Assembly: GCA_015233485.1 (NCBI GenBank)
Contig: JADFXO010000001.1
Location: forward strand, 1 to 37,924
Origin: Nitrospirota bacterium
GTDB lineage: Bacteria; Nitrospirota; Thermodesulfovibrionia; Thermodesulfovibrionales; Magnetobacteriaceae
DNA length: 37,924 bases
Reading direction: 5' to 3'
A program made the position numbers and the translations under genes. The notes beneath the pieces were generated by a model. The model did not search any database. It was not told the origin of the DNA and saw only the letters and a program-made list of their open reading frames with translations. This document shows positions 17,783-26,122 of this stretch, piece after piece; position 1 is the stretch's first letter; every line of letters begins with the position of its first letter.

Positions 17783-18142
17783 GTCTTTTCCTCCTGTTTG
17801 TTCGGGCTGTTTGGTAGGGCTGTCTGTCCTGGCGCCGCCCCTGCCAGATTTTTATATTATCGTTTGTTATTAAATCCATGCGCATATTATATCGGTATAT
17901 TGTTACAATTGCATTAAGGTATGATTATGATTTTGTTATAGTTTGGTTACATTATGAGATATTAGTGTGTATTCACACGGGTGCTGACAGCAAATGCCAC
18001 GATATTCACGATATTAAGGACAAACGCGGCATTGCTTTTCAATTCACTTTTCAATTAGCGTGTTGACATAAGCAGAGGAATAATATTATTATTAGTGAGC
18101 CGGTTTAGGCTAAATCAAGGATAATTCGGAGGCCATAATATT
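17783..18142. promoter_or_regulatory. AT-rich intergenic region with promoter and paired direct repeats
   Basis: This 360-base gap separates divergent genes. A near-consensus promoter faces right: TTGACA (18063-18068), 18-bp spacer, TATTAT (18087-18092). Upstream are two tandem CACGATATT units (17998-18006, 18007-18015) and two TTTTCAATT units 12 bp apart (18036-18044, 18048-18056), the second ending 6 bp before the -35 box. A short GTGTG/CACAC palindrome lies near 17970. GGAGG at 18127-18131 is the ribosome site of the next gene. A 62-codon frame at 17878-18066 has no family likeness and no ribosome site and is not called. Confidence 0.6.
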
Positions 18143-18628
18143 ATGAAGAAATTAGCGGCGCAAATACTCTTAGCCGGTGCGGCTGTGGCATCAATGGGGA
18201 TGCCCTTCGCCGAAGCCGTTAACAAACTTGCTGTGGAATCCTCAAAATCACAGGCAAAAAAGGTTATCGACACCATAGACCAGGCATACGAAAGAGGCGA
18301 TGTAGATACCATGATGAAAAATATCGCCTCAGACGCCAGCCTCACTATCATAGGCGTGGGCGAAGGCAGCTACGCGGTTGGATATGAAAACATTAAAAAT
18401 GCCTTAAAAAAGGCCGCCCAAATACACGCATACAAGTGCCATACCACCGAACAGTCCGTCAACGTAAACAAGTCCAGCGATGTGGCATGGATAGCCCAGC
18501 AGAGCGATTGCACCACGCCCACCGGCGGCAAGAAAGTGACGATTCGCTCAACGGCAGTCGAGGTCAAAAAAGACGGCAAGTGGCTCCTCATCCAGGCGCA
18601 CCACTCTATTGGAGCGCCCGAAGAATAA
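18143..18628 (+). CDS. Secreted NTF2-like (SnoaL-type) protein, copy 1
   Basis: Product of 161 residues with a signal peptide (MKKLAAQILLAGAAVASMGM, cut probably after AEA at 25). The mature part reads as one NTF2-like/SnoaL domain: IDQAYERGDVDTMMKNIASDA, VGYENIKNALKK, DGKWLLIQAHHS. It lacks an obvious enzyme signature, and many such domains only bind small ligands. Cys99 and Cys123 sit at the same places as Cys100 and Cys124 of the next gene and could form a disulfide. A strong promoter and GGAGG lie upstream. With the next gene it forms a tandem paralogue pair ahead of a ferritin-like gene. Confidence 0.75.
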   Translation: MKKLAAQILLAGAAVASMGMPFAEAVNKLAVESSKSQAKKVIDTIDQAYERGDVDTMMKNIASDASLTIIGVGEGSYAVGYENIKNALKKAAQIHAYKCHTTEQSVNVNKSSDVAWIAQQSDCTTPTGGKKVTIRSTAVEVKKDGKWLLIQAHHSIGAPEE

Positions 18629-18659
18629 CAGCAGGTTAATATGATTTAAAATAAGCGGG

Positions 18660-18701
18660 CAGCCCTGTACGCCCCGAATTCTTCGAATTTACAGAGGGCT
18701 G
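18660..18701 (+). other. Intergenic hairpin between the two NTF2-like genes
   Basis: CAGCCCTGT (18660-18668) pairs with ACAGAGGGCTG (18691-18701) with a GA bulge, and inside it AATTC/GAATT forms a further small stem with loop TTC. There is no T-run after it, so it is not a classical terminator. It may act as an RNA-processing or stability element that sets different levels of the two products. Confidence 0.5.
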
Positions 18702-18724
18702 GCTTGCTCAGGGAGACAGCGACG

Positions 18725-19231
18725 ATGAAAAAGGTGTTATACGCGTTGGTTGCCGCGGCGGCGGTGCTGCTTATAAGCGAAGGCGCTATGTGCGGCGTAG
18801 GGAAGCCCATAGGGCAGGATGTATATAAGGCGCAGATAAAGAAGGTCTTAGACGATATAAACAATGCGTTTCTGAAAAGCGATATGGATGGGTTTTTAAA
18901 ATATGTGGCCCACGACGCCGATGTAGTCGCCATTGACATCATGACCGGAGATTATATCGTCGGATTTGATAAGATTGCCGAGCATATGAAAAAAACAGCC
19001 GGCATGAAGGCAACATACAAGTGTTCGCTCATAGATGAGACGATCCACGTAAATATGTCCGCAAGGGTGGCATGGTCAGCCCAGCTTAGTGATTGCAGCA
19101 TCACGGTTGACGGCAAAACCATATCTATGAAGGTCAGGTCTACGTCCACGTTCGAAAGGAGAGGCGGCATATGGCTCATGGTGCAGGGACACGACTCCGT
19201 AGGTCTGCCTCACGTTAATGACGTCAGGTGA
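18725..19231 (+). CDS. Secreted NTF2-like (SnoaL-type) protein, copy 2
   Basis: Product of 168 residues from ATG 18725, chosen because AGGGAG lies just before it and the signal peptide (MKKVLYALVAAAAVLLISEG) starts there; an upstream TTG at 18704 is less likely. The domain follows copy 1 closely: VLDDINNAFLKSDMDGFLKYVAHDADVV, VGFDKIAEHMKK, YKC at 98-100, AWSAQLSDC ending at 124, GIWLMVQGHDSVG. The two cysteines are kept while most surface residues differ, so this is an old duplication. Function is unknown. An export role outside the inner membrane is supported by both signal peptides. Confidence 0.75.
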   Translation: MKKVLYALVAAAAVLLISEGAMCGVGKPIGQDVYKAQIKKVLDDINNAFLKSDMDGFLKYVAHDADVVAIDIMTGDYIVGFDKIAEHMKKTAGMKATYKCSLIDETIHVNMSARVAWSAQLSDCSITVDGKTISMKVRSTSTFERRGGIWLMVQGHDSVGLPHVNDVR

Positions 19232-19256
19232 CGGCGGCGACATCTATCCGGCGGCA

Positions 19257-19285
19257 TTGAGCTGGCCGGCAGTCAGGATTATACG
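19257..19285 (+). promoter_or_regulatory. Putative promoter of the ferritin-like gene
   Basis: TTGAGC (19257-19262) and TATACG (19280-19285) are 17 bp apart, each with four of six consensus matches. The predicted start lies about 20 bases upstream of the AGGAGGG ribosome site. The gene could also be read from the promoter at 18063. Confidence 0.35.
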
Positions 19286-19312
19286 CAATTAAATTACAGG
19301 AGGGAGTTATTT

Positions 19313-19729
19313 ATGGCAAGTGCGGAATTGAAAAAGATGATGAACGCGGCAATCGCGAGGGAACTCAAGGTCAGTATTCAGTACATTTTTCAACACATAA
19401 TGATAAAAGGGAAAAGGGCCAGGTTCATAGGTACGGAGTTAAGGGCGATAGCCATCGTGGAGATGCTCCACGCGGAGAAAATTGCGGAAAGGCTTGTCTA
19501 TCTCGGCGAAGTCCCAACCACAATTCCAGACATCGTCGACATCACTGGCAGCGAACAGGAAATCCTCCAAAAGGATTTAGCCGAAGAGGCTTATGCAATC
19601 GAACTCTACAAAAAGATCATCAAAATGGCCAACGACGAGGGCGACTCCACCACAAGGCTCCTCTTTGAGCAGATCCTCGCCGAAGAAGAGCTGCACCATC
19701 AGACGTTTCAGACGCTCTTAGGAGAATGA
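19313..19729 (+). CDS. Ferritin-like diiron protein (bacterioferritin-related)
   Basis: A short four-helix protein of 138 residues. The diiron ligands of the ferritin-like fold are visible: Glu17 in AIARELKV, the E-x-x-H pair Glu50/His53 in VEMLHAEK, Glu91 or Glu92 in LAEEAYAIEL, and the second E-x-x-H in AEEELHHQ (125-129). Bacterioferritins are usually about 155-160 residues, so this is a compact member; the interhelical heme methionine cannot be assigned by eye. Likely roles are iron oxidation and storage or peroxide removal. A strong AGGAGGG precedes ATG 19313. It follows the NTF2-like pair on the same strand. Confidence 0.85.
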   Translation: MASAELKKMMNAAIARELKVSIQYIFQHIMIKGKRARFIGTELRAIAIVEMLHAEKIAERLVYLGEVPTTIPDIVDITGSEQEILQKDLAEEAYAIELYKKIIKMANDEGDSTTRLLFEQILAEEELHHQTFQTLLGE

Positions 19730-19744
19730 TGCGGCGCGTCAATC

Positions 19745-20905
19745 TTATCCATAGTCAATCCTATCCATAATTGAACTTATGATTCGGTTACTGACGAGAA
19801 ACCCCTTTCTCGTCAGTCTCAATCGGGTCTCATCAAGTTGTGCAAGGCCGTTTTCCACAAGCGCCTGTAATCCTGGCACATCAAGACCGCCCTCCCTAAG
19901 TCTTTCTACGGACACGCCTTCTGCCGTTCGAAGTCCAAGGAAAATGTCTTCTTTCAGCCCTTCAAGGCCGTCAATGACCGTCGTCTCATAAACTGGCAGC
20001 GTATTGTCTTCTATGGCGGTTAGATATTGCGTGAGGTCAGCGGCGTTGGAAGTCCTCACGGTATAGTTGCGCTCATCTGCTGGTATTTTCAAATGTGAAT
20101 GCGCGGCGGCGCCTATCCCCGCATAAAGGCCCCGCCGCCAGTAGTTTTGGTTATGGCGGCATAGGAAAAAACCCACGGCGGCGAAGTTTGAGATTTCATA
20201 GTGGTGGAGTCCCGCACCGGCAAATAGTTCGGCCGCCAAAGAATACATCGCCACAATATCGTCCTCAACGGGAAGGGCAGCCTCCCCTATTTTGACACGT
20301 CTGCCAAAGTGCGTGTCTGCCTCCGGGGTCAGCTCATATGCCGATACGTGTGGTGGTGCAAAGGAAAGCGCCGCCTCGACTGTCCTTATCCAGCCTTCGA
20401 CCCTCTGCCCCTCAAGGCCATAGATGAGGTCAATAGAGAAATTCCCGAAATATTTTTTTATGATGTCTAATGCCCTGGCGGCCTCTGCCGCGTTGTGGAT
20501 ACGTCTCAGTGATTGTAACTCCGCGTCGTTAAAGGACTGCACACCCACGCTTATCCTGTTTACGCCCGCCTGTCTGAGGGCGCGGAGTTTTTCGTCGTCA
20601 ACGCTGGAAGGGTTGGCCTCCATAGTGATTTCGGCACCGCTTTCTATACCAAAATTATTGTTAATGAATTCAAGGATGCGCGCGATTGACCCGGCTTCAA
20701 AGATGGAGGGCGTGCCGCCGCCGATATAGATAGTTTTAAGTGTGCCGATATTATCTTTTCGCAGTATAAGCTCACTTTTAAGGGCGTTGACATAGCGTTT
20801 TTCCATCTCTCTTTCCATGCCGCTTTCATACGGTATTGAAAAAAAGTCGCAGTACAGGCATTTCCTTAGACAAAAGGGGATGTGGATGTAAAGAGCTCCG
20901 GCCAT
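19745..20905 (-). CDS. hemW: Radical SAM protein HemW (HemN-like heme chaperone)
   Basis: Product of 386 residues. The radical SAM cluster motif CLRKCLYC places Cys12, Cys16 and Cys19 right after the N-terminal strand LYIHIPF. GGGTPS, MEANP, RISVGVQSF and SIDLIYGLEGQ follow in family order. The C-terminal half has CRHNQNYW and the HemN C-terminal domain (KEDIFLGLRT). These mark the HemW branch: a heme-binding chaperone often misnamed coproporphyrinogen dehydrogenase. HemN proper is longer and has an N-terminal arm absent here. Convergent with the ferritin-like gene, leaving 15 bases between the two stops. Confidence 0.9.
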   Translation of the reverse strand: MAGALYIHIPFCLRKCLYCDFFSIPYESGMEREMEKRYVNALKSELILRKDNIGTLKTIYIGGGTPSIFEAGSIARILEFINNNFGIESGAEITMEANPSSVDDEKLRALRQAGVNRISVGVQSFNDAELQSLRRIHNAAEAARALDIIKKYFGNFSIDLIYGLEGQRVEGWIRTVEAALSFAPPHVSAYELTPEADTHFGRRVKIGEAALPVEDDIVAMYSLAAELFAGAGLHHYEISNFAAVGFFLCRHNQNYWRRGLYAGIGAAAHSHLKIPADERNYTVRTSNAADLTQYLTAIEDNTLPVYETTVIDGLEGLKEDIFLGLRTAEGVSVERLREGGLDVPGLQALVENGLAQLDETRLRLTRKGFLVSNRIISSIMDRIDYG

Positions 20906-21236
20906 GTTATATTATTACAAAAACATGCCGGCTATTGACACCTCTATATGACTATTTGATAATATTCTAAATGCCTGTGAAGTTAATTCTGGTAGAGGGT
21001 TCTCTGGATTCCTGCTTTCGCAGGAATGACAGGCCTGGGTGTTCATTTGTCATGTTTTGTCTCGCCCATCTGTCGTGTCTGTCTTGCCTGTCCTATATGT
21101 CATGCCTGGCCTATATGCCATGCCTGTCCTATCATTTGTCTTGTCAGCCCTATCTGTCTTGTCTGTCATTCCTGCGAAAGCAGGAATCCAGTTTTCTTTT
21201 TGACGGAGTTGACTGCACAGGAGATTTATTCTACCA
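20906..21236. repeat. Inverted repeat pair enclosing a degenerate 18-bp minisatellite
   Basis: This 331-base gap holds two perfect 29-base inverted arms (21004-21032 and 21163-21191), each itself containing the palindrome ATTCCTGC-GAAA/TTTC-GCAGGAAT. This looks like the REP/dRS3-like repeats found in many bacterial genomes. Between them (21033-21162) lies a pyrimidine-rich array of about 18-bp units such as CCTGTCCTATATGTCATG and CCTGGCCTATATGCCATG, with a weaker 9-bp period. The frames that cross it are low-complexity and not called. AGGAGA near 21219 is the ribosome site of mazG. Confidence 0.8.
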
Positions 21237-22025
21237 ATGAAACGCCAACCGTCGGGATTTAAAGGCCTTGTCGGGATAATGGACGCGCTGAGGTCTGAGC
21301 GAGGCTGCCCGTGGGACAAGGAGCAGTCGGCACACACCCTGATAGCGTATCTGATTGAGGAGACCCACGAACTAATAGAGGCCGTTGAAGAGGAAAACCC
21401 TGATAAGATTCGCGAAGAGCTTGGCGATGTCCTGTTTCAGCTACTCTTCCTTGCCCGAATAGAACAGGAAAAAGGGACATTCGACATTTACGACGTTATT
21501 GATGGTATAAGCGATAAGATGGTAACACGGCATCCCCATGTGTTTGGCGAAGTGGTATGCGAAACTGCCTCCGAGGTGCTTAAACAGTGGGACGCGATAA
21601 AAAAATCCGAGGGAAGGCACGAGGAATCCTCTCTAAACGGTGTGCCTAAGACACTTCCCTCACTCCTGCGGGCGTTTATGATTTCCGACAGGGCATCACG
21701 TGCCGGTTTCGATTGGAATAAGACAGGCGAAGTCTTAGAGAAACTCGACGAGGAGCTCGCTGAATTTAAAGAGGCCGTAAGCCTGAACGACACCGCCAAA
21801 ATCGAGGACGAACTCGGCGACATCCTCTTTACCATAGTCAATGCCGCACGGTTTATTCAGGTCAATCCCGAGGATGCCCTAAGAAAGACCATAAACCGGT
21901 TCATAGGTAGATTTCAACACATGGAGCAAAGTGCGAAAAGCCGTAATAATAAACCCCTTAGCGCCATGACAATCGCCGAAATGGACGCCCTATGGGAAGA
22001 GGCGAAACGCGAAGGTTTGTTTTAG
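21237..22025 (+). CDS. mazG: Nucleoside triphosphate pyrophosphohydrolase MazG
   Basis: House-cleaning enzyme that cuts NTPs to NMP and pyrophosphate. The 262 residues hold the usual two MazG domains. Domain 1 starts GCPWDKEQS with metal-binding EETHEL (about 41-46) and REELGDVLFQLLF (59-71). Domain 2 has FDWNKTG, EELAEFKEA and IEDELGDILFTIVN. The C terminus AMTIAEMDALWEEAK fits the family. ATG 21237 has AGGAGA about 12 bases upstream. lipA follows 9 bases after the stop, so the pair is likely one transcript. Confidence 0.93.
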   Translation: MKRQPSGFKGLVGIMDALRSERGCPWDKEQSAHTLIAYLIEETHELIEAVEEENPDKIREELGDVLFQLLFLARIEQEKGTFDIYDVIDGISDKMVTRHPHVFGEVVCETASEVLKQWDAIKKSEGRHEESSLNGVPKTLPSLLRAFMISDRASRAGFDWNKTGEVLEKLDEELAEFKEAVSLNDTAKIEDELGDILFTIVNAARFIQVNPEDALRKTINRFIGRFQHMEQSAKSRNNKPLSAMTIAEMDALWEEAKREGLF

Positions 22026-22034
22026 AAATACGAT

Positions 22035-22883
22035 ATGGAAAGACTGCCAGACTGGCTTAAGACCAACACATTTAAAGATCTAAGAGGAACAAAACGCCTC
22101 CTTCGCGCTAACCGGCTCTCAACGGTCTGCGAAGAGGCCAGATGCCCCAATCGCGGCCACTGTTTCAGCCGCCCTACCGCCACATTTATGATTCTTGGAA
22201 AGGACTGTACGAGGAGCTGCGGTTTCTGTTCAGTCTCTCACGTACGGCCGTCGCCCGTAGACGCAGAAGAACCACGCCGCGTTGCCGGGGCGGCAAAGGC
22301 CATGAACCTGACGCACGTGGTAATCACCTCCGTAACCCGCGACGACCTGCCTGACGGGGGGGCCGGGCACTTCGCCGCCACCGTGGCGGCAGTCAGAGAC
22401 CTGCTTCCCAACGCTAAAATAGAGGTATTGACGCCGGATTTTAAGGGCAATCTTAAGGCGCTCCATGGCGTACTCGACGCCGAACCGGACGTGTTTAATC
22501 ACAACGTAGAGACCGTGCCGTCGTTATACTATAAGGTGAGGCCACAGGCTAATTATGGATTGTCATTAAGAATGCTCGCAGCGGCAAGGGATTACTCATC
22601 AAAGGTAAAGATAAAGTCTGGCCTGATGGTAGGCCTGGGAGAGCGTTTTGACGAGGTGGTTGGCGTCCTGAGAGATTTAAGGAGCTGCGGGTGTAATTTT
22701 ATAACGATAGGGCAGTACCTGCGGCCGCGCAAAACCAACATTGCGGTTGTGGAGTACGTGCCGCCCGGCGTCTTTGATTTATACAGGGAAAAGGCGGAGG
22801 AACTAGGGTTTGAAGCGGTGGCATCCGCCCCGCTTGTAAGAAGTTCAATGGATGCCGACCAGATGTTATTGCCCCACACATGA
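22035..22883 (+). CDS. lipA: Lipoyl synthase
   Basis: Radical SAM enzyme that inserts two sulfurs into protein-bound octanoyl groups to form lipoate. Both cluster motifs are complete: the auxiliary cluster Cys32, Cys37 and Cys43 (CEEARCPNRGHC) and the radical SAM cluster Cys58, Cys62 and Cys65 (CTRSCGFC). DDLPDGGAGHF, EVLTPDF, VFNHNVETV and the final RSSMDAD (normally RSSYxA) follow. The auxiliary-cluster serine is kept, but Tyr is replaced by Met in this block. Length 282 fits. It sits 9 bases after mazG. No lipB or lipoylated complex gene is near. Confidence 0.95.
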   Translation: MERLPDWLKTNTFKDLRGTKRLLRANRLSTVCEEARCPNRGHCFSRPTATFMILGKDCTRSCGFCSVSHVRPSPVDAEEPRRVAGAAKAMNLTHVVITSVTRDDLPDGGAGHFAATVAAVRDLLPNAKIEVLTPDFKGNLKALHGVLDAEPDVFNHNVETVPSLYYKVRPQANYGLSLRMLAAARDYSSKVKIKSGLMVGLGERFDEVVGVLRDLRSCGCNFITIGQYLRPRKTNIAVVEYVPPGVFDLYREKAEELGFEAVASAPLVRSSMDADQMLLPHT

Positions 22884-22969
22884 TACGTTTCTGGCCGCGC
22901 GAATTCGGGCAGCCGGATAGACTTAAATAACATCTGTTAGTTACAATACAGCCATTGCGGCAAACTCAC

Positions 22970-23500
22970 ATGAATTTCGAAATCGTCCTGGGGACGCTGA
23001 CAAATGAATTCGCCCGGTATGGTATAAGCTATGCCCTAATCGGCGGTTTGGCCTTTAATCTATGGGGAGTACACAGGTCAACCGTGGATGTGGACTTTCT
23101 CGTCCTTAGAAACGACATGGAAAAAGTAGCCGCGATTATGGAAAAAAATGACTATGAGTGCAGATACAAGACCAGAAACGTATCTCAGTACGTCTCACCT
23201 TTGCGGGTATTCGGGGAGGTTGACTTTCTTCACGCCTTCAGAGACACCACAGTTGCCATGTTAAAGAGGACTACCGTAAAGGCCGCCTTTAGCGGTACGT
23301 TAAACATCAATGTCCTAGGGCCTGAGGACTTAATCGGCCTGAAACTTCAGGCTATGAAAAATGACCCCGAACGCGGCCTTATCGACGCCTCGGATATCAG
23401 GGCGCTTGTGCGCATCTGTAAGAACTCTCTCGATGTCGAATCAGTTAAAAGATATTTCGAACTTTTCGAGATGGATTTTCAGGATTTTTTTAAAGTATGA
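22970..23500 (+). CDS. Nucleotidyltransferase-fold protein
   Basis: Product of about 176 residues from ATG 22970 (an in-frame TTG at 22955 is less likely). The N-terminal half shows the polymerase-beta-type nucleotidyltransferase pattern ALIGGLAFNLWGVHRSTVDVDFLV: the glycine-rich turn and the D-x-D pair, with a third acidic residue likely in GEVDFLHAF. The C-terminal part is helical (EDLIGLKLQAMKND, DASDIRALVR). Such domains are common in MNT/HEPN and AbiE-type toxin-antitoxin modules and in small-molecule transferases. It overlaps the 74-residue gene behind it by 4 bases (ATGA), which suggests a two-part module. Substrate and role are unknown. Confidence 0.7.
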   Translation: MNFEIVLGTLTNEFARYGISYALIGGLAFNLWGVHRSTVDVDFLVLRNDMEKVAAIMEKNDYECRYKTRNVSQYVSPLRVFGEVDFLHAFRDTTVAMLKRTTVKAAFSGTLNINVLGPEDLIGLKLQAMKNDPERGLIDASDIRALVRICKNSLDVESVKRYFELFEMDFQDFFKV

Positions 23501-23721
23501 ACCGGTTCGACAAAAGCGGCACTGACCTTTATAGCATGTCAAAGTCTGAGACGCTACGGCTTGACATGCGGAGAGTTGCCGCACAAAGGCATAATCCGTT
23601 CATGAAAAACGGGCAGCCCGATATCGACGCCTGCCTTGAGTTCCTTATGGAATATAATGAATTCATAAATCACGAACCCAAGCCGTTTCGTAAAATCAAA
23701 GACACTGTGATGCTGTTATAA
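23497..23721 (+). CDS. Small protein partnered with the nucleotidyltransferase
   Basis: Product of 74 residues beginning in the stop of the nucleotidyltransferase gene, so translation is probably coupled. It is charged and helical with no membrane segment; the core RRVAAQRHNPFMKNGQPD and FLMEYNEFINHEPKPF matches nothing I can name. I do not see an HEPN R-x4-6-H motif placed as expected, so a HEPN toxin call is not supported. It may be a regulatory or antitoxin-like partner. Confidence 0.6.
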   Translation: MNRFDKSGTDLYSMSKSETLRLDMRRVAAQRHNPFMKNGQPDIDACLEFLMEYNEFINHEPKPFRKIKDTVMLL

Positions 23722-23746
23722 CAGGGGTTGCCCCCCCGATTGGATA

Positions 23747-26122
23747 CTATGAATTTGCCTGCGGGTGCGCGTCCGGCTCTGATTTACTTACATCTAAACT
23801 TATCATGAACTCTGCCCCATCCCCGATGTTTCTGACTTTCAGGGTGCCGCCCATGTTAGTCTCCACTATTGTTTTTGACATATAAAGTCCAAGTCCCGTG
23901 CCTTCCTTTCCCTTTGTCGTATAGTAGTGGCCAAAGATTTTATCTATTATGTCTTCCGGAATGCCGCCGCCGTTGTCCCTTATTGAGATTATTATTTTAT
24001 CTCTCTCTTTATTATTGCCGATGGTTATTTCTATCTGTCCGCGTATTGGCGGTGAGACGGCAGCGTCTCTCCTAGCAATGATGGCGTCTTTTGAGTTATT
24101 CAGGATGTTGAGCATCACCTGCTTAAATTCATTTGGGTATCCCTCTGTAAATAACAATGTATCCTGGCTGACTTTTATAGAAACATCTATCTTGCCTCTG
24201 TCAAACACCTGTTTAAACATTGAGAATATTTCCTCTATGTTCTTTTGCACGTTGAATCGCAGTTTCTTCTTTGACGGCTTGAAAAAATTCTTAAAATCGT
24301 CTATCGTCTTCGACATAAAGTTTATCTGATCCATAGTTATATAGACAACCTGTTCTATGAATTTCTTGTCAAGCTCTCCGAAGTCATACGCATCCTTTAA
24401 ATCCTGCACATTTAAACCTATGACATTAAGAGGCTGTCTCCATTGATGCGCGATTAGTCCTATCATTTCACCCATCGCCGCCATTTTCGACTGCTGAACG
24501 AGCATCTGCTTCTGATATATAATTTTACTTATTCCCTCTTCCACGCGCCGCTCCAGTGTCCTGTTTAACTCCACTAATTCCTCTTCCATCTTCTTGCGCC
24601 CGGTAACGTCAGTGATGAAGCCTTGAAAAAGCACCGCGCCGTCTCCCTCCCTCTGCGGCTTTGCGTTGCCAAGTACCCAGCGTGTCGTGCCGTCGTCAAA
24701 TACCAGACGCGCCTCGTGCTGCCAGTGCGTCAAGTCTGCGGCCGATTCCCGGATAGAGGCAAAGAAGCCATCGTAGTCGTCCGGGTGCAAGAGGGTGAAT
24801 ACCCTTGAGGCATCTTCGCGGACTTCCTCAGGGGCTACCCGGTATATCTCCCTGAAGGCTGCACTGGCGTAAGGAAAACAACTGCTTCCATCAGGGTGCA
24901 ATCTGAATTGGTATATGGCGCCGGGGACATTGTCGGCGATATTCTGCAGGAGATTCAGGGTTAGTTCTTTCTGCGCCTGCGCCCTCTTACGTTCCATAAT
25001 CTCGTTTAACAATTCCGCGTTGGTTGCTATTAATTCACGGGTTTTCTCCCCTACAAGTTCATTGAGGTGGTCTTGGTGCATTCTTAACTCTTTGATCATC
25101 TTGTTAAAGGAACCTGCTAAAACGCCGACCTCATCGTCGGACTTAATATCTGCAACAGCAGAACTGGATCCCTCAGAGATTTCCTGAGTAACCTTACACA
25201 GCGTCTTTATAGGCTCGACGACTTTTAACGACACGCGGCGTGATATATAGATTGCGATTAACAATAGGATGAGAACAGAAAACGGCGAGGCTATCTTCAG
25301 TATCATCCTCTGCCTGTAAGTTTTTTCGCCGGACACCGCAACCACAAGGACTCCTGTTCGGCCATTATCAAGCTCCATAGGTTTGGCCGCGACATAACAC
25401 CTCACCCCGCCAATCACCATCTCTTTATCTATTTGCCTTTGCTGTGTCTTTACCTTGTTAATCAATGTCTTGAGATTAGAGTCCGAAAATACGCTGTTAT
25501 TCATAATGGTAGTAGCCTGTGGGAGGTCGCCGTTATAAACAATAATTTCTATTCCAAATTCATTCTTCATGTGAGTCAATAAGTCATAATCCAAATGACG
25601 GGTAACCTCCATGACTCCAACAAGTTTACCTTTTGCCCTGATTTGTACAAGGGCGGCAAACTCTATTCCATCTTCATCGCCTATTGTGGCGCTTACATCT
25701 TCCCCTTTGAGTACACGTGCCAGCATATCTTTATTAATGCCGTGTTCACTTTCCAGCGGCTCCCTGAAGTACCCATCCGCCAGCATTAATCCTTCGTGGT
25801 CATAAACTCTAATGTCGCTCGCTCCTAACAGGGCCTTTAGATTTGGCAGTTCGCTTAACAGGGCTTTTCCGTCCCTAAGTTCGGCCATTTTCACCAGCCC
25901 CCCTTCTGTGACGGCTTGGCGGGCGATATCAAGAAGCCGCTGTTCTGAAAACTCAAACTCCTCATGAATCCCCTTGAGGCCGCTGGCGAGCATCAATCCA
26001 AAACTTTCACTGATCTGTCTTTCAATTATCGTTAAGCAGACTATAATTATAATTAAAGCCGGAAATATAATCAGTGGAAGAAAATTTGCCAGTATTCTGT
26101 TTTGTAATTTTTTCATTGGCAC
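23747..26122 (-). CDS. Membrane sensor histidine kinase (Cache-like, HAMP, PAS)
   Basis: Kinase of 791 residues. A membrane helix (about 10-33) is followed by an outer domain (about 36-275) that resembles a double Cache sensor, a second helix (about 280-300), HAMP (303-355), coiled coil, PAS (about 385-510), then GEMIGLIAHQWRQPLN with His559 and an ATPase domain (NEFKQVMLNILNNSKD, DNGGGIP, GTGLGLYMSK). The frame opens at GTG 26122; ATG 26116 is also possible. It overlaps the upstream TupA-like lipoprotein gene by 10 bases, so the binding protein may present its ligand to this kinase. The kinase core is a paralogue of the one at 4981-6207. No receiver gene is adjacent. Confidence 0.88.
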   Translation of the reverse strand: MPMKKLQNRILANFLPLIIFPALIIIIVCLTIIERQISESFGLMLASGLKGIHEEFEFSEQRLLDIARQAVTEGGLVKMAELRDGKALLSELPNLKALLGASDIRVYDHEGLMLADGYFREPLESEHGINKDMLARVLKGEDVSATIGDEDGIEFAALVQIRAKGKLVGVMEVTRHLDYDLLTHMKNEFGIEIIVYNGDLPQATTIMNNSVFSDSNLKTLINKVKTQQRQIDKEMVIGGVRCYVAAKPMELDNGRTGVLVVAVSGEKTYRQRMILKIASPFSVLILLLIAIYISRRVSLKVVEPIKTLCKVTQEISEGSSSAVADIKSDDEVGVLAGSFNKMIKELRMHQDHLNELVGEKTRELIATNAELLNEIMERKRAQAQKELTLNLLQNIADNVPGAIYQFRLHPDGSSCFPYASAAFREIYRVAPEEVREDASRVFTLLHPDDYDGFFASIRESAADLTHWQHEARLVFDDGTTRWVLGNAKPQREGDGAVLFQGFITDVTGRKKMEEELVELNRTLERRVEEGISKIIYQKQMLVQQSKMAAMGEMIGLIAHQWRQPLNVIGLNVQDLKDAYDFGELDKKFIEQVVYITMDQINFMSKTIDDFKNFFKPSKKKLRFNVQKNIEEIFSMFKQVFDRGKIDVSIKVSQDTLLFTEGYPNEFKQVMLNILNNSKDAIIARRDAAVSPPIRGQIEITIGNNKERDKIIISIRDNGGGIPEDIIDKIFGHYYTTKGKEGTGLGLYMSKTIVETNMGGTLKVRNIGDGAEFMISLDVSKSEPDAHPQANS

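Noticed and set aside
20971..21240. Cysteine- and leucine-rich small protein frame before mazG
   Set aside because: It is the translation of the REP-like arms and the minisatellite; it has no ribosome site and overlaps the mazG start.
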